DNA of 64,000 nucleotides from Lutimaribacter degradans (GTDB lineage: Bacteria; Pseudomonadota; Alphaproteobacteria; Rhodobacterales; Rhodobacteraceae), in NCBI RefSeq assembly GCF_023703375.1, contig NZ_JAMQGO010000011.1, positions 53,622 to 117,621 of the forward strand, written 5' to 3'. Position 1 is the first letter of the stretch. Each line of letters opens with the position of its first letter. Below the pieces are notes generated by a model. It was not told the DNA's origin. It worked only from the letters and a program-made list of their open reading frames with translations, and did not search any database. Positions 43,187 through 55,870 of this stretch are shown here, piece after piece. Position numbers and translations under genes: made by a program.

Positions 43187-43564
43187 TTCAAGCTCCTTTC
43201 AGCGAGCGTTTCGCTGGTTTTTGTGGGCCGCCTTGCTGTTTGCGTTGCGGCGATGAGACAAATCTGCGCCTTTCTGTGCATTTTTTCAAAACACCACGGA
43301 TCACCCTGCGGTGAACATTTGGGAGCGAGCGTGCGCAAAATTTTTGCATCATCGCGAATTTTGTAAAAATATAATTAAAACAGTAGTTTGCATTGGTATT
43401 TTTGAGGGTCACCGTGAAATGTTGCTCATATATCACAGCCGTGTTTCTGAAATTCGTGCTTTTTGTGAACCATCTTTCATCGCTTTTCTAACCGGCGAAA
43501 TGAGCTTTTGCGCGCTTTGGTTATAGAGATCGTGCGCAAACGCACAAAAGCGAGTCGAGACCGG
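43187..43564. other. 378-bp non-coding region, AT-rich core
   Basis: No convincing gene is present. The core at about 43350-43440 is much richer in A and T than its surroundings, and probably contains the promoter of the small secreted-protein gene. Two short inverted repeats are visible: TCACC-CTGC-GGTGA (43301-43314) and GTGCG-CAAA-CGCAC (43532-43545); the latter lies just past the second CPBP gene. None matches a regulator I can name. Confidence 0.5.
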
Positions 43565-44452
43565 TCACCGACGAAGCGCCACACGTGCGGCCAGCCAGCT
43601 GCAGAGCATCACTCCGGTGTCGATAAGCAGCACATTTCGCAGTTGGGCTGGGTCGCCCAGATCCACCGTCAACCGGAACAGCGCCAGCCCCGACAGGTCG
43701 TCTTGCGCTGTGACCAGAAGAAAGGCGCTGGCGTTGTTCACGAAATGCAGTGCGATGGCAGGGCCAAGGCTGCCGCTACGGGCGGTCAGGTCGCAGGCCG
43801 CGATGCCGAACAGCATGGCCGATGATATGACCCAGATCGAATTGCCCCCAAGCGACGGATCGAAGTGCAATGCGCCGAATACCGCCGAGGGCAGCACCAT
43901 CCAGGCGGCAGGGTGCGCAAAACGCGCCGCCAATTGTTGCAGCAGGTAGCCGCGAAACAACACCTCTTCGGTTGTCACCTGTATGAAGACCGCGACCAAC
44001 GATAGCGGCAAAAGCGCAACCCACGTGACCAGCGGCAGCCCTGGGCGCAGGTCTGTGTTGTCCCAAGGGGGAAGCAGCCAAAGCGCCACGTTCAACGCGA
44101 TCAGCGCCACCAACACCCGCCACCCGTGCCGCAACGCCAGCGCGGGACGCCCCAGCAAGGTCAGTGGTGACCGGCCATGCCACAGGTCGATGCAGACCGA
44201 TACCGAGACAAGGAAAAACGAAAACCCCAGCAGGAGGTAAAGAACTTCGCCCGGGCCGCTTCCTTTTGCTTCGGCATAGGCGATATAGATGGCCTGCGGC
44301 AGAAGCCCCAAAAGCGCACCGAAGGCAGTGCCGAGCGCCAGCGCCAAGGCGATGATCAGCGTCACGCCGACGGCAAGGCGCCACAGCTCGGATCTGGGGG
44401 CGGCAGGGCCGACGAAACCCGCCAGCGGGGCATAGGCGCGGGGCAGGCTCAC
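43565..44452 (-). CDS. CPBP-family intramembrane metalloprotease, copy 2
   Basis: A 295-residue paralogue of the gene at 41862-42758 with the same motif order: TTEEVLFRGYLLQQLAARF, FGALHFDP and ALHFVNNASAFLL. About eight hydrophobic segments. The start is a GTG (MSLPRAYAPL) five bases past the desaturase stop, so it is coupled to that gene. The link to a fatty-acid desaturase hints at a membrane-related task, but the substrate is unknown. Confidence 0.85.
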   Translation of the reverse strand: MSLPRAYAPLAGFVGPAAPRSELWRLAVGVTLIIALALALGTAFGALLGLLPQAIYIAYAEAKGSGPGEVLYLLLGFSFFLVSVSVCIDLWHGRSPLTLLGRPALALRHGWRVLVALIALNVALWLLPPWDNTDLRPGLPLVTWVALLPLSLVAVFIQVTTEEVLFRGYLLQQLAARFAHPAAWMVLPSAVFGALHFDPSLGGNSIWVISSAMLFGIAACDLTARSGSLGPAIALHFVNNASAFLLVTAQDDLSGLALFRLTVDLGDPAQLRNVLLIDTGVMLCSWLAARVALRR

Positions 44453-44457
44453 CGGGC

Positions 44458-45417
44458 TCAGGCCGGGCGCGATGCGGCGCGGCGCAGCACCTGCCAGTAA
44501 TTCTGGCCGATTTCCATTTCCGGGCCCAGGCCGCGATCCAACAGGCGCTGGTGCAGATGGGGCAGATTGTGGGCTGGCACATGCATTACAAGGTGATGCT
44601 CAAGATGATAGTTGACCCAGTAGGGCGCCACGAAAAGGCGCATCAGCGGGCCGGCGCGTGTGGTGCGCACGTTTCGCAGTGGATTGTCGGAAAACTCGAC
44701 CGCGCCATGTTCGGCGATGTTTCGGATACGCAGCACCAGTTGGAACCATGTCAGCAGCGGCAAGGCCCAGAAAGCCAGCCACCACCACCAGGCGCCCACC
44801 GCCCACATGATGGCGAAGATGACCAGGTTGGCCAGTGCCGCGCGGCCCAGCTCCGGCCCGTTGAACGCCTGCGACAATTCCTGCGAACTGGGCTGCCCCT
44901 CGACCTCACCAGCCATCTTGAAGGCAAACATGATCTGCTGTGCGCGCAGTTTCAGGCCCGTTTGCCCGGTGATGTCGCGCAACAGCTTGCGTCGCAACGA
45001 GGCTGGCGTGGTGGGAAACGGTTTTGACAGGCGCAGATCGGGGTCGTTCTCGGTCTGGGTGTGACGGTGATGTTTCAAATGATAGCGGCGGTACTCGAAC
45101 AGGTCTGCCAGAATGGGCCGCCCACACAGCCACTCGCCCGCGAATTCGTTCAACCGGCGTGATTTGAACAATGCCATATGCGCGGCCTCGTGCATCAGGA
45201 TTGCCAGCCCAAGCTGTCGTGACCCGATTAACATCACGGCCAGCAGGAATGTCAGCGGGTTGGGCCAGGCGGCAAACAGCGCCAGCCCCGCCGCGATCAC
45301 CGCCCAGGCGTGAAGCACCAGCCAAGCCCCCCACAGATCGGACCGATGCGCCAATGGGCGAATTTCATCCGAAGTAGAAAAGTCTTTGCCGCGAGGTCCG
45401 GTATATCCATCTGCCAT
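44458..45417 (-). CDS. Membrane fatty-acid desaturase family protein
   Basis: A 319-residue membrane di-iron enzyme with the three histidine boxes HEAAH (near residue 77), HLKHH (near 113) and NYHLEHH (near 270), and hydrophobic pairs at about residues 35-70 and 190-225. It inserts a double bond, or hydroxylates, a fatty-acyl or carotenoid-like chain. The exact substrate cannot be read. GGAGGAG lies upstream of the ATG. It heads a unit with the second CPBP gene and diverges from ilvD across 137 bp. Confidence 0.87.
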   Translation of the reverse strand: MADGYTGPRGKDFSTSDEIRPLAHRSDLWGAWLVLHAWAVIAAGLALFAAWPNPLTFLLAVMLIGSRQLGLAILMHEAAHMALFKSRRLNEFAGEWLCGRPILADLFEYRRYHLKHHRHTQTENDPDLRLSKPFPTTPASLRRKLLRDITGQTGLKLRAQQIMFAFKMAGEVEGQPSSQELSQAFNGPELGRAALANLVIFAIMWAVGAWWWWLAFWALPLLTWFQLVLRIRNIAEHGAVEFSDNPLRNVRTTRAGPLMRLFVAPYWVNYHLEHHLVMHVPAHNLPHLHQRLLDRGLGPEMEIGQNYWQVLRRAASRPA

Positions 45418-45554
45418 GTGTCGTTCTCCTCCTGCGTGACAGAGTTCCGTCCCCCGATGAAGCTGTCAACGAAAACGCGGCGCGCGTTTCGTCTTGTGCC
45501 TTGCGGCGCTGGTCATTATTCCCTGAACGCAACATTCTTTCCCGGGAGGACGCC
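45418..45554. promoter_or_regulatory. Divergent regulatory region between the desaturase gene and ilvD
   Basis: Leftward TTGACA (complement of 45464-45469) is a perfect -35 for the desaturase gene, but no good -10 follows at 16-18 bp. An imperfect inverted repeat ACGAAAaCGCG/CGCGTTTCGT lies at 45469-45492 and could be an operator. Confidence 0.35.
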
Positions 45555-47312
45555 ATGACGAAATTCGACAAGTCCAAGCTGCCCAGCCGCTATGTGACCG
45601 AAGGCCCCGAGCGCGCGCCGCATCGCTCTTATTATTACGCGATGGGCATGACCGAGGCCGAGATTCACCAGCCGTTGGTCGGCGTGGCCACCTGTTGGAA
45701 CGAGGCGGCCCCGTGCAACATCTCGCTGAGCCGTCAGGCGCAGGCGGTCAAGGGTGGCGTGAAAGAGGCGCATGGATCGCCCCGTGAATTTACCACCATC
45801 ACCGTGACCGATGGCATCGCCATGGGCCATGAAGGGATGCGCAGCAGCCTGGCATCGCGCGAGGCGATCGCCGACACGGTCGAACTGACCATGCGCGGCC
45901 ACTGCTATGATGCGCTGGTGGGCCTGGCCGGTTGCGACAAGTCGCTGCCGGGCATGATGATGGCGATGGTGCGGCTGAACGTGCCGTCGGTCTTCATCTA
46001 CGGTGGCTCGATCCTGCCGGGCAAGGCGCCGCAGATCGACGATATCCCCGAGGACTTTCGCACGCGCGACCTGACCGTGCAGGACATGTTCGAAGCGGTC
46101 GGCTGGCATCAGAACAAGCAGATGTCGGACAAGGCGCTCGACGCGCTGGAGCGTGTGGCCTGCCCCTCGGCGGGGGCTTGTGGCGGGCAGTTCACCGCAA
46201 ACACCATGGCCTGCGTATCCGAGGCGATCGGCCTGGCGTTGATGAACAGTTCGGGCATGCCCGCTCCTTATGAATCGCGCGACCAATACGCCGAGGCGTC
46301 GGGTCAGGCGGTGATGAACCTGTTGGAAAAGAACATCCGCGCCCGCGATGTCGTTACGCGCCAGTCCCTTGAAAACGCGGCGCGCGTCGTGGCTTGCACC
46401 GGCGGCAGCACCAATGCAGGTTTGCACCTGCCCGCCATTGCGCACGAAGCGGGCATCGAGTTCTACCTTGAAGACGTGTGCGAGATCTTCCGCGACACGC
46501 CCTATTTCGTCGACCTGAAGCCGGGCGGTCAGTTCGTCGCCAAGGATCTGTATGACGCGGGTGGCATCCCCGTGGTGATGAAAGAGTTGCGCAAGGCTGG
46601 CCTGATCCACGAGGATTGCATGACCGCCACGGGTCGTTCCATCGGCGAAGAGCTGGACATGATCGAGCGCGAGGCTGATGGCCGCGTGATCTATCCCATC
46701 GACCAGCCGATCACCAAGACGGGCGGCGTGGTGGGCCTAATGGGCAACCTGGCCCCGCAGGGCGCCATCGTGAAGGTGGCCGGTATCGCATCTGAAAACC
46801 AGGTCTTTAGCGGCCCCGCTCGTGTGTTCGAATGTGAGGAAGATGCTTTTGCCGCCGTCAAGGCACGTGAATACCAAGAGGGCGAAGTGATCGTCATCCG
46901 CAACGAAGGCCCCGCTGGCGGCCCCGGCATGCGCGAGATGCTGGCCACCACCGCTGCCCTGTCCGGTCAAGGCATGGGCAAGAAGGTGGCTTTGATCACC
47001 GATGGTCGTTTCTCGGGCGCGACGCGCGGGTTCTGCGTGGGGCACGTGGGCCCCGAGGCGGCGCATGGTGGCCCCATCGCCATGATCCGCAACGGCGACA
47101 TGATCACCATCGACGCGATCAGGGGTGAGCTGTCGGTCGACCTGAGCGATGACGATCTGGAAAAGCGCAAAGCCGAGTGGCAAGGCCCGCGCAAGACGAT
47201 TTATACCTCTGGTGCGTTGTGGAAATACGCGCAGTTGGTGGGCGAAACGTATAAGGGTGCCGTCACCCATCCGGGGGCCGAGGCCGAGGCGCATGTCTAT
47301 ATGGACCTGTAA
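45555..47312 (+). CDS. ilvD: Dihydroxy-acid dehydratase
   Basis: A 585-residue iron-sulfur enzyme that converts 2,3-dihydroxy-3-methyl acids to 2-keto acids in valine, leucine and isoleucine synthesis. [29 protein letters not shown] and [17 protein letters not shown] supply the cluster cysteines, and [21 protein letters not shown] is the C-terminal signature. The start at 45555 has GGGAGG upstream. The downstream lipoprotein gene overlaps its 3' end by 20 bp. Confidence 0.96.
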   Translation: MTKFDKSKLPSRYVTEGPERAPHRSYYYAMGMTEAEIHQPLVGVATCWNEAAPCNISLSRQAQAVKGGVKEAHGSPREFTTITVTDGIAMGHEGMRSSLASREAIADTVELTMRGHCYDALVGLAGCDKSLPGMMMAMVRLNVPSVFIYGGSILPGKAPQIDDIPEDFRTRDLTVQDMFEAVGWHQNKQMSDKALDALERVACPSAGACGGQFTANTMACVSEAIGLALMNSSGMPAPYESRDQYAEASGQAVMNLLEKNIRARDVVTRQSLENAARVVACTGGSTNAGLHLPAIAHEAGIEFYLEDVCEIFRDTPYFVDLKPGGQFVAKDLYDAGGIPVVMKELRKAGLIHEDCMTATGRSIGEELDMIEREADGRVIYPIDQPITKTGGVVGLMGNLAPQGAIVKVAGIASENQVFSGPARVFECEEDAFAAVKAREYQEGEVIVIRNEGPAGGPGMREMLATTAALSGQGMGKKVALITDGRFSGATRGFCVGHVGPEAAHGGPIAMIRNGDMITIDAIRGELSVDLSDDDLEKRKAEWQGPRKTIYTSGALWKYAQLVGETYKGAVTHPGAEAEAHVYMDL

Positions 47313-48039
47313 GGTCTTGAAGACGGGCACGGCGATCGGGCCGCGCCTTGCCGCGGCAGGCTTGGCGCTTGTGACCCTGGCCGGCTGCCTGGAGGGGTTG
47401 CCCGTTGCCGGGGCCGGCAGCCAGACCGCCGGCGAAGCCGGGCGGGCCGTCCCCGTCACCCGCAGGACCGAGCTGGGCGGGGGTAGCGTGGTTATCGTGC
47501 CGCCGGCCGGGTATTGCCTGGATAAATCCAGCATTTCCGACCGTGTCGGCGGCGCATTTGCCCTGATTGCCAGTTGCGAGTCGCTGACGGGGCGTATGGG
47601 CGGTGTTCTGGTCGAACCTGCGGTCATTACCGTTTCGGTGTCAGGCAAGCGCGAGGACCGCGATCAACCCGAGGCCGCGGTACTCGCGCAGGCGCTGCCA
47701 GATGCAGCGGCTCTGCGAGAAACCAACGGCGATGGCCTTACCGTCGTGCAGGTCGCCGATGACACCGGGCCCTTGCAGGGCGCAAGCAGCGACACGCGGC
47801 ACTGGCGCGGTGCGATGGTTGTTAATGACAGGCTTGTCGGACTGGCCGTCTACGGTGCGCCTGACAGCGCAATCGCCGGCGACAGCGGCGAGCGGCTGCT
47901 GGTCGCCCTGGCCGAGTCGATCCGCGAGAACAGCCCCTTCCTGGCGAGCGATGCCCCAGTGGCGCCAAGTTCGGATGAGACCGCCGATAGCCCGGAGGTG
48001 CCCCGTGAAACCCCAGCGGCTTCTGCCTCTGGCGAGTAG
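47293..48039 (+). CDS. Lipoprotein of unknown function
   Basis: A 248-residue protein with a hydrophobic N terminus ending in the lipobox LVTLAGC, so it should be lipid-modified and exported. The mature part has a [18 protein letters not shown] segment and no domain I can name. The last 35 residues are rich in Pro, Ser and Glu and probably disordered. The ATG at 47293 lies inside the end of ilvD (20-bp overlap), so it is likely co-transcribed with ilvD. Confidence 0.65.
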   Translation: MSIWTCKVLKTGTAIGPRLAAAGLALVTLAGCLEGLPVAGAGSQTAGEAGRAVPVTRRTELGGGSVVIVPPAGYCLDKSSISDRVGGAFALIASCESLTGRMGGVLVEPAVITVSVSGKREDRDQPEAAVLAQALPDAAALRETNGDGLTVVQVADDTGPLQGASSDTRHWRGAMVVNDRLVGLAVYGAPDSAIAGDSGERLLVALAESIRENSPFLASDAPVAPSSDETADSPEVPRETPAASASGE

Positions 48040-48122
48040 GGTTTGGCAGGGGGTTTCCCGAAAGGCTTTATATTTATCTTTTCGACTCACAAAATTTCGC
48101 AGATTGAAGTAACGAGGCAGGC

Positions 48123-48887
48123 ATGGTTGGACGGCTTTTCAGAACGATGATGTTCCGCGCGTCGCTGCGGCGTTGGGCGGCTGCGGCCCGCGATGCGGAT
48201 ACAGCCAGCCTTGCGCTGTTGCGCCAGCAGCGCAGCCGGGCGCGGCGGCTGCGGCATCACCTGGATCACTTGATTTTCAAGGCCGACAACCGGCTGGCCC
48301 TGCCGATGATCGGGTCGTCCGCGTTTCGCAAGCCGGTTAATGCCGACTGGTCCTGGCGCCCCGAGCTTTGGCGTGGCCCTTTGCCCGATAGGGGCATCGC
48401 GGCGGCGCGCAACCAATCGGCCTTGGGGGAAGAGGTAACGCTGTTTCATGATTGCGATTTCTCCGAACTGACCCTGCGCCAGGTCCGCAATCGGCGCGAG
48501 TCCGACCTTGCCCCCTACGGCCTGCGCATGGACGTTTTTCGTTTCGACGGCTCTTATCTTTCGCTGGTTATCGCACTCCCGCCCGGTGCGACCGATGGGC
48601 TGAAGCGGCGGCACCTGATCCGGCTCGATACGCTCGTGGAAATGGAAAAGCCCCTGGAAATCTTTGCCCGGCTCAACATCAAGCACGGCCCCAATACCGA
48701 ACAGATCGTACGGGAATTGCCACTGCACGAAGAAGAAGTGATGGTCGAGTTCGATCTGGCCTATACCAAGCTGAACGAAAAACGGATCGAGCGGGCATGG
48801 CTGGACCTGATTTTCGAAGGGCCAGAAATGAACATGGTCACGATCCGCGACGTGACCTTCAGCCGTCGGCCGCGCGCCGAATTGTGA
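48123..48887 (+). CDS. Conserved hypothetical protein, about 254 residues
   Basis: A 254-residue soluble protein with a basic N terminus (RASLRRWAAAARDAD, RQQRSRARRLRHHLDHL) that may bind an acidic partner, and a beta-rich middle and C-terminal part containing LYHDCDFSELTLRQVRNRR-like sequence (positions about 107-127) and FARLNIKHGPNTEQI. It has no signal peptide. I believe it belongs to a domain of unknown function found in Rhodobacteraceae (possibly DUF6478), but cannot confirm this. GAGGCAGGC precedes the ATG. The next gene starts 11 bp downstream. Confidence 0.7.
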   Translation: MVGRLFRTMMFRASLRRWAAAARDADTASLALLRQQRSRARRLRHHLDHLIFKADNRLALPMIGSSAFRKPVNADWSWRPELWRGPLPDRGIAAARNQSALGEEVTLFHDCDFSELTLRQVRNRRESDLAPYGLRMDVFRFDGSYLSLVIALPPGATDGLKRRHLIRLDTLVEMEKPLEIFARLNIKHGPNTEQIVRELPLHEEEVMVEFDLAYTKLNEKRIERAWLDLIFEGPEMNMVTIRDVTFSRRPRAEL

Positions 48888-48898
48888 CGGAGCATGTG

Positions 48899-49276
48899 AT
48901 GAGTACCATGAAGTTGACCAAGACCCGTGTTTTCGAAGGCGTCTGGGAGGGCCTGCTGACCATGGCAGATGGCGGCAAGAGCCAGCCCGAGATCGAGGTC
49001 ACCCACCTTGGGCAGACCATCGAACCTGTCGAGGTGATCGAGAATCGCGAACAGGGTCATTGGGTGGTGCGCGTTCCGATCCCCGCCGAAGCGGTGTCGG
49101 ATGGCGTGCAGACCTTTTTGATCACCGACGCGGACACGGGTGAAACACTTGAAAGTTTCGCCGTCCTCGCGGGCGATGCCCTGGGCGATGATATCCGTGC
49201 CGAAGTCCAGTTGCTGCGCGAGGAGTTGGACATGCTCAAGCGGGCATTTCGTCGGCATTGCGTCGAAACCATGTAA
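48899..49276 (+). CDS. Conserved hypothetical protein, 125 residues
   Basis: A 125-residue protein of unknown family: KTRVFEGVWEGLLTMADGG at the start, a beta-rich middle (EVTHLGQTIEPVEVIE, HWVVRVPIP), and a C-terminal amphipathic helix (DDIRAEVQLLREELDMLKRAFRRH) that looks like a short coiled coil and could drive dimerisation. No signal peptide. GGAG lies seven bases before the ATG, just past the stop of the 254-residue gene, so the two are co-transcribed and may work together. Confidence 0.7.
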   Translation: MSTMKLTKTRVFEGVWEGLLTMADGGKSQPEIEVTHLGQTIEPVEVIENREQGHWVVRVPIPAEAVSDGVQTFLITDADTGETLESFAVLAGDALGDDIRAEVQLLREELDMLKRAFRRHCVETM

Positions 49277-49329
49277 AACCGGCATGCGCGGGTGCCCCGT
49301 GCTGCCAATCGGTGCCGGGGAGGGCTGCC

Positions 49330-49629
49330 ATGATCACGGAAATCGTGCGTTTCAAAATCGACCCGGGCCTGGGGCGCGAAGAGGTCGTGCGCCGGTTCGA
49401 ATCGACCATGCTGGCGTGGTCGGAGAATCCGAAGCTGGTGCGGAAATACTATCTCTACGATGAAGAAAGCGGAATCGGTGGTGGTGTCTACCTCTGGACC
49501 GACAAGGCAAGTGCCCAAGCGGCGCATGACGCCGCATGGTGCGACCGGGCCGAACAGCTTTACGGCAGCCGGCCGACATTCGAATATTTCGAAACGCCCT
49601 GTATCGTAGATAATTCTGAACAACACTGA
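49330..49629 (+). CDS. Small ferredoxin-like-fold protein (monooxygenase/YdhR-like)
   Basis: A 99-residue protein with the look of a dimeric alpha-beta barrel protein: EIVRFKIDPGLGREEVVRRFEST, a central VRKYYLYDEESGIGGGVYLWTDKASAQAAHD, and a short C-terminal strand FEYFETP. Proteins of this type include YdhR-like putative monooxygenases. No catalytic residue can be pointed out. GGGGAGG lies eight bases before the ATG. It is followed by a 157-bp gap and the dienoyl-CoA reductase gene. Confidence 0.65.
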   Translation: MITEIVRFKIDPGLGREEVVRRFESTMLAWSENPKLVRKYYLYDEESGIGGGVYLWTDKASAQAAHDAAWCDRAEQLYGSRPTFEYFETPCIVDNSEQH

Positions 49630-49717
49630 GCGGCCCAATTTCTATTCCCAGGAAATTGCCCACAAATCCGTTGTGGATTTGTCTTGGTTCGAGTGCCGTG
49701 GTGGTGGTCGCGGCTGA

Positions 49718-51811
<2,094 letters not shown>

Positions 51812-51960
51812 AGGTGCAATGCCCGTCACCTGTGGCGACTCTCCTTTTTCGGGTGTCCGTGCAGCCAGGGCGGGTATTGGCGGAATCCGTCGGTGACAAC
51901 ACGCCAAGCGCGCTGTAGACTGCCATCAACCGCCGAAAGAGCGGGCAACGAGGCAGAGCA

Positions 51961-53697
51961 ATGGCATATCCCGACGGTTTCACGGCGCGGTGGACGCGTC
52001 TTTTGCATCGCGTATATGCGCGGTTGTCGGCGCGCGCCCGCCCCGCAGGCGGTTTCGTCAGCCAGCCAGAACCACGGACCGTGGGCAGCTTCGCGCGCGG
52101 CCGACAGTTGGTTGCCGGCAATTATCTTTTCGCAGGCTACCTGATCGAGGCGGAAGACGCCGGCATCTGGGATGTCGCGCCGCCCGCGCCTACCTTCGAA
52201 GACGAACTGCACGGTTTTGCCTGGCTCGATGACCTGGCGGCCGTGGGCGATGCGGCAGCGCGGGCCTGCGCGCAAGAGTGGCTTTGGACATGGATCGACA
52301 GGTTCGGCAAGGGGCGCGGGCCCGGTTGGACGCCGGATTTGACCGGCCGGCGAATGATTCGCTGGATTCATCACGCAGTATTCTTGCTGCGTGGGCAGGA
52401 TCAGGCCGCATCCCGCGCGTTTTTCCGCAGCCTTGCCCACCAGACCATTTTTCTGTCCCGACGTTGGGGGGCGACCGCGCCGGGCCTGCCCCGGTTCGAA
52501 GCTTTGACCGGATTGATCTATGCAGGGTTGTCGCTGCAGGGGATGGAGCGTCACGTGGCCCCAGCCACCCGCGCGCTCGAGCGAGAGTGCCGCCGCCAGG
52601 TTGATGCGCATGGCGGGATTCCCACCCGCAATCCCGAAGAGTTGCTGGAGGTCTTTACCCTTCTGACATGGGCGGCTGCCGCGTTGGACGAGGTCGGTCA
52701 GCCAGTGCAACCCGAATTGCGCGCGGCGATCGACCGGATCGCGCCGACCCTGCGAACGCTGCGCCACGCCGATGGCGGGTTGGCCCGGTTTCATGGCGGG
52801 GGCCGTGGTCTCGACGGCCGTCTGGATTCGGCGCTGGCGTCAAGCATGGTCAAATCGCGCGCGCAGGACGGGCTTTCGATGGGCTTTGCCCGGCTGAGCG
52901 CGGGCCGTACCAGCATCATCGTCGATGCCGCCCAGCCGCCCACCGGAACGGCCTCGCGCGATGCACATGCCTCGACGCTCGCGTTCGAACTGACGTCGGG
53001 CCGCCGCCCGGTGATCGTGAATTGCGGCTCGGGGGCCAGTTTCGGGCAGGAATGGCGGCGAGCGGGTCGGGCCACGGCCAGCCATTCGACACTGTCGCTT
53101 GCAGGGTATTCCAGCGCGCGCCTGGGCACCGGGGGAAAGCGTGGCGACTGGTTGAGCGACGCACCGCGCGACGTGCCGGTCGAAATCTCGCACGCTGCGG
53201 ATGGGCTGCGCCTTCAGGCCGGGCATGACGGCTACGTGCGGACCCATGGATTGATCCATGCGCGCACGCTTGATTTGACATTCGACGGGCGTGGCGTGGC
53301 GGGCGAGGATATGCTGCTGGCGCTTGATGACAAGGCGCACGCAACCTTTGACCGCGCGATGGAAGACGCGCGGTTGCAGGGTATTCCCTTCGATATCCGT
53401 TTTCACCTGCATCCCGAGGTCGACGCGACAATCGACATGGGCGGCGCGGCGATCAGCCTGGCGCTGAAATCTGGCGAACTTTGGGTGTTCCGCCATGATG
53501 CAAGCGCCGAAATGCATCTCGAGGCCAGCGTTTACCTTGAAAAAGGGCGCTTGCGCCCGCGTGCGACCAAACAAATCGTTTTATCCGCCCGCGCAATGGA
53601 CTATGCGACGCGCATCCGGTGGTCGCTGGCCAAGGCGCAGGACACGCCCATAAGCATTCGCGACGTGCACCGGGACGAGCTGGATTTGACCGATTGA
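51961..53697 (+). CDS. Heparinase II/III family protein
   Basis: A 578-residue protein. The N-terminal half is helical (an alpha-alpha toroid, about residues 60-300, with [12 protein letters not shown] and [16 protein letters not shown]) and the C-terminal half is beta-rich (about 320-560, VIVNCGSG and [19 protein letters not shown]), the two-part plan of heparinase II/III-like lyases. It would cleave or bind acidic polysaccharide. No signal peptide is visible, so it is probably cytoplasmic, as are many relatives next to purH. It lies 16 bp before purH. Confidence 0.85.
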   Translation: MAYPDGFTARWTRLLHRVYARLSARARPAGGFVSQPEPRTVGSFARGRQLVAGNYLFAGYLIEAEDAGIWDVAPPAPTFEDELHGFAWLDDLAAVGDAAARACAQEWLWTWIDRFGKGRGPGWTPDLTGRRMIRWIHHAVFLLRGQDQAASRAFFRSLAHQTIFLSRRWGATAPGLPRFEALTGLIYAGLSLQGMERHVAPATRALERECRRQVDAHGGIPTRNPEELLEVFTLLTWAAAALDEVGQPVQPELRAAIDRIAPTLRTLRHADGGLARFHGGGRGLDGRLDSALASSMVKSRAQDGLSMGFARLSAGRTSIIVDAAQPPTGTASRDAHASTLAFELTSGRRPVIVNCGSGASFGQEWRRAGRATASHSTLSLAGYSSARLGTGGKRGDWLSDAPRDVPVEISHAADGLRLQAGHDGYVRTHGLIHARTLDLTFDGRGVAGEDMLLALDDKAHATFDRAMEDARLQGIPFDIRFHLHPEVDATIDMGGAAISLALKSGELWVFRHDASAEMHLEASVYLEKGRLRPRATKQIVLSARAMDYATRIRWSLAKAQDTPISIRDVHRDELDLTD

Positions 53698-53713
53698 ACC
53701 GGAGCCTGACCCC

Positions 53714-55306
53714 ATGACCGCCGACCTGCACCCTATCCGCCGCGCATTGCTTTCCGTATCCGACAAGACCGGGCTGATCGAACTGGCGCAGGCACTGGCG
53801 GCGCGCGGGGTCGAACTTTTGTCGACAGGTGGCACGGCCCGCGCGATGCGCGAGGCGGGGCTGACGGTCAAGGATGTGGCTGACGTGACCGGCTTTCCCG
53901 AAATGATGGATGGTCGGGTCAAAACGCTGCATCCCGCCGTACATGGCGGCCTGCTGGCCCTGCGCGATAACGAGGCCCATATGGGCGCGGCCACGGCCCA
54001 CGGCATCCCAGAGATAGACCTGCTGGTGGTAAACCTTTATCCGTTCGAGGATGCGCTGGCCCGTGGCGCAGCCTATGACGAGATGATCGAGAATATCGAC
54101 ATCGGCGGCCCGGCAATGATCCGCGCGGCGGCCAAGAACCATCGGTTCGTAAACGTGGTTGTGGATGTCGAGGATTACGCCCCGCTGCTGGCCGAGCTTG
54201 AAGCTCATGACGGCCAGACCTCTTACACGTTCCGGCAGCGGCTGGCGCAGGTGGCCTATGCCCGCACGGGCGCCTACGACGCTGCTGTCAGCGGTTGGAT
54301 GGCCGACGCAATCGGTGAAACCGCGCCGCGCCGCCGCGTGGTGGCGGGCAAGCTTGCGCAAACGCTGCGCTACGGTGAAAATCCGCACCAGCAGGCCGCA
54401 TTCTATACCGACGGCACCGACCGTCCGGGCATTTCCACCGCCCAGCAGTTGCAGGGCAAGGAGCTGTCTTACAACAACATCAACGACACCGATGCCGCGT
54501 TCGAGCTGGTCAGTGAATTTCTGCCAATCGATGGCCCGGCCTGCGCGATAATCAAGCACGCCAACCCCTGCGGCGTGGCCCGCGCCAGCACGTTGAAAGA
54601 GGCCTATACCCGTGCTTTCGACTGCGACCGGACCAGCGCGTTCGGCGGTATCGTGGCGCTGAACACCATTCTCGATGCCGAAACGGCGGCCGAGATCGCA
54701 AAGATATTTACCGAGGTGGTGATCGCGCCCGGGGCCGACCAGGGCGCACGCGACATCTTTGCCGCAAAGAAGAACCTGCGCCTGCTGGTCGCGCCCGGGC
54801 TGGCCAACCCGGCCGCGGGTGGCTTGGCGTTCAAACAGGTTTCGGGCGGCCTGCTGGTACAAGACAAGGACAATGGCCGCGTTGCGGCGGATGATCTGAA
54901 AGTCGTGACGAAACGCACGCCCAGCGATGCCGAAATGGCTGATCTGGTGTTTGCCTGGAAAGTGGCCAAGCACGTCAAGTCGAACGCCATCGTCTATGTC
55001 AAGGATGGCGCCACCGTTGGCGTGGGCGCGGGCCAGATGAGCCGCGTCGACAGCTCGACCATCGCGGCGCTCAAGGCCGGGCGCATGGCTCGCGAAATGG
55101 GGCTGGACGAGACGCCGGCAAAGGGTTCGGTCGTGGCGTCGGATGCGTTTTTCCCCTTTGCCGACGGTCTTCTGGCGGCGGCCGAGGCAGGCGCTACGGC
55201 GGTGATCCAACCGGGGGGCTCGATGCGCGATGACGAGGTGATCGCCGCCGCCGACGAGGCCGGGCTGGCCATGGTGTTCACCGGAATGCGGCACTTTCGG
55301 CACTGA
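53714..55306 (+). CDS. purH: Bifunctional AICAR transformylase/IMP cyclohydrolase
   Basis: A 530-residue enzyme for the last two steps of IMP synthesis. The N-terminal cyclohydrolase domain (about 1-200) opens with [20 protein letters not shown] and has [11 protein letters not shown] and [20 protein letters not shown]. The C-terminal transformylase domain carries [21 protein letters not shown] and the [20 protein letters not shown] and [16 protein letters not shown] segments. The length and motifs are standard. It is followed by lspA after 31 bp. Confidence 0.97.
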   Translation: MTADLHPIRRALLSVSDKTGLIELAQALAARGVELLSTGGTARAMREAGLTVKDVADVTGFPEMMDGRVKTLHPAVHGGLLALRDNEAHMGAATAHGIPEIDLLVVNLYPFEDALARGAAYDEMIENIDIGGPAMIRAAAKNHRFVNVVVDVEDYAPLLAELEAHDGQTSYTFRQRLAQVAYARTGAYDAAVSGWMADAIGETAPRRRVVAGKLAQTLRYGENPHQQAAFYTDGTDRPGISTAQQLQGKELSYNNINDTDAAFELVSEFLPIDGPACAIIKHANPCGVARASTLKEAYTRAFDCDRTSAFGGIVALNTILDAETAAEIAKIFTEVVIAPGADQGARDIFAAKKNLRLLVAPGLANPAAGGLAFKQVSGGLLVQDKDNGRVAADDLKVVTKRTPSDAEMADLVFAWKVAKHVKSNAIVYVKDGATVGVGAGQMSRVDSSTIAALKAGRMAREMGLDETPAKGSVVASDAFFPFADGLLAAAEAGATAVIQPGGSMRDDEVIAAADEAGLAMVFTGMRHFRH

Positions 55307-55337
55307 TGCCGGTGCTGCTGGAACAAGGATAATCCCC

Positions 55338-55820
55338 ATGCGGTTGGTGTTCTGGGTGGGTTTCTGGACCTTCCTTCTGGATCAGGCGACCAAATGGTTG
55401 GTCGTGCATTGGCTTGACTTGCGCACGTTGCATGAAATCGACGTGCTGCCGCCGCTGCTGAACCTGCGGATGGCGTGGAATTACGGCATCAATTTCGGCT
55501 TGCTGGGCGATCCTTCCGGGCTGACCCGTTGGGTGCTGATCAGCGTGGCACTGGTGGTGTCGGCCGCCGTTATCTGGTGGGTTCGGCGCGATCCGCCCGG
55601 GCGCTGGGGGTATGTCGCGGCCGGGCTGATGGTGGGTGGTGCACTGGGAAACGTGGTTGACCGCATGCTTTACGGCGCGGTTGCCGATTTCCTGAACATG
55701 TCGTGTTGCGGTTTTGAAAATCCCTATGCCTTCAACGTGGCCGATATTGCCGTTTTCATGGGGGCCGCGGGCTTGATCCTGTTCACCGGGCAAGACGACA
55801 AGAGGCAAAAGGCCCCGTGA
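55338..55820 (+). CDS. lspA: Prolipoprotein signal peptidase II
   Basis: A 160-residue membrane aspartyl protease with four hydrophobic segments that removes signal peptides from lipoproteins. The two catalytic aspartates lie in [16 protein letters not shown] and [11 protein letters not shown], and the N-terminal [11 protein letters not shown] and [13 protein letters not shown] segments are typical. It follows purH and precedes a lipoprotein gene that may be one of its substrates. Confidence 0.96.
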   Translation: MRLVFWVGFWTFLLDQATKWLVVHWLDLRTLHEIDVLPPLLNLRMAWNYGINFGLLGDPSGLTRWVLISVALVVSAAVIWWVRRDPPGRWGYVAAGLMVGGALGNVVDRMLYGAVADFLNMSCCGFENPYAFNVADIAVFMGAAGLILFTGQDDKRQKAP

Positions 55821-55870
55821 CGCCGCTGGTGTTATCGGGTAAGGCTGGGGCAGGATAACGGAGTTCGACA

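Noticed and set aside
43188..43526. Open frames of 82 and 71 codons in the AT-rich gap
   Set aside because: They overlap on opposite strands, lack ribosome-binding sites, signal peptides or motifs, and look like random frames in non-coding DNA.
53453..55339. Leftward open frame of 628 codons opposite purH
   Set aside because: Shadow of purH and the end of the heparinase-like gene. Composition is typical of antisense translation.
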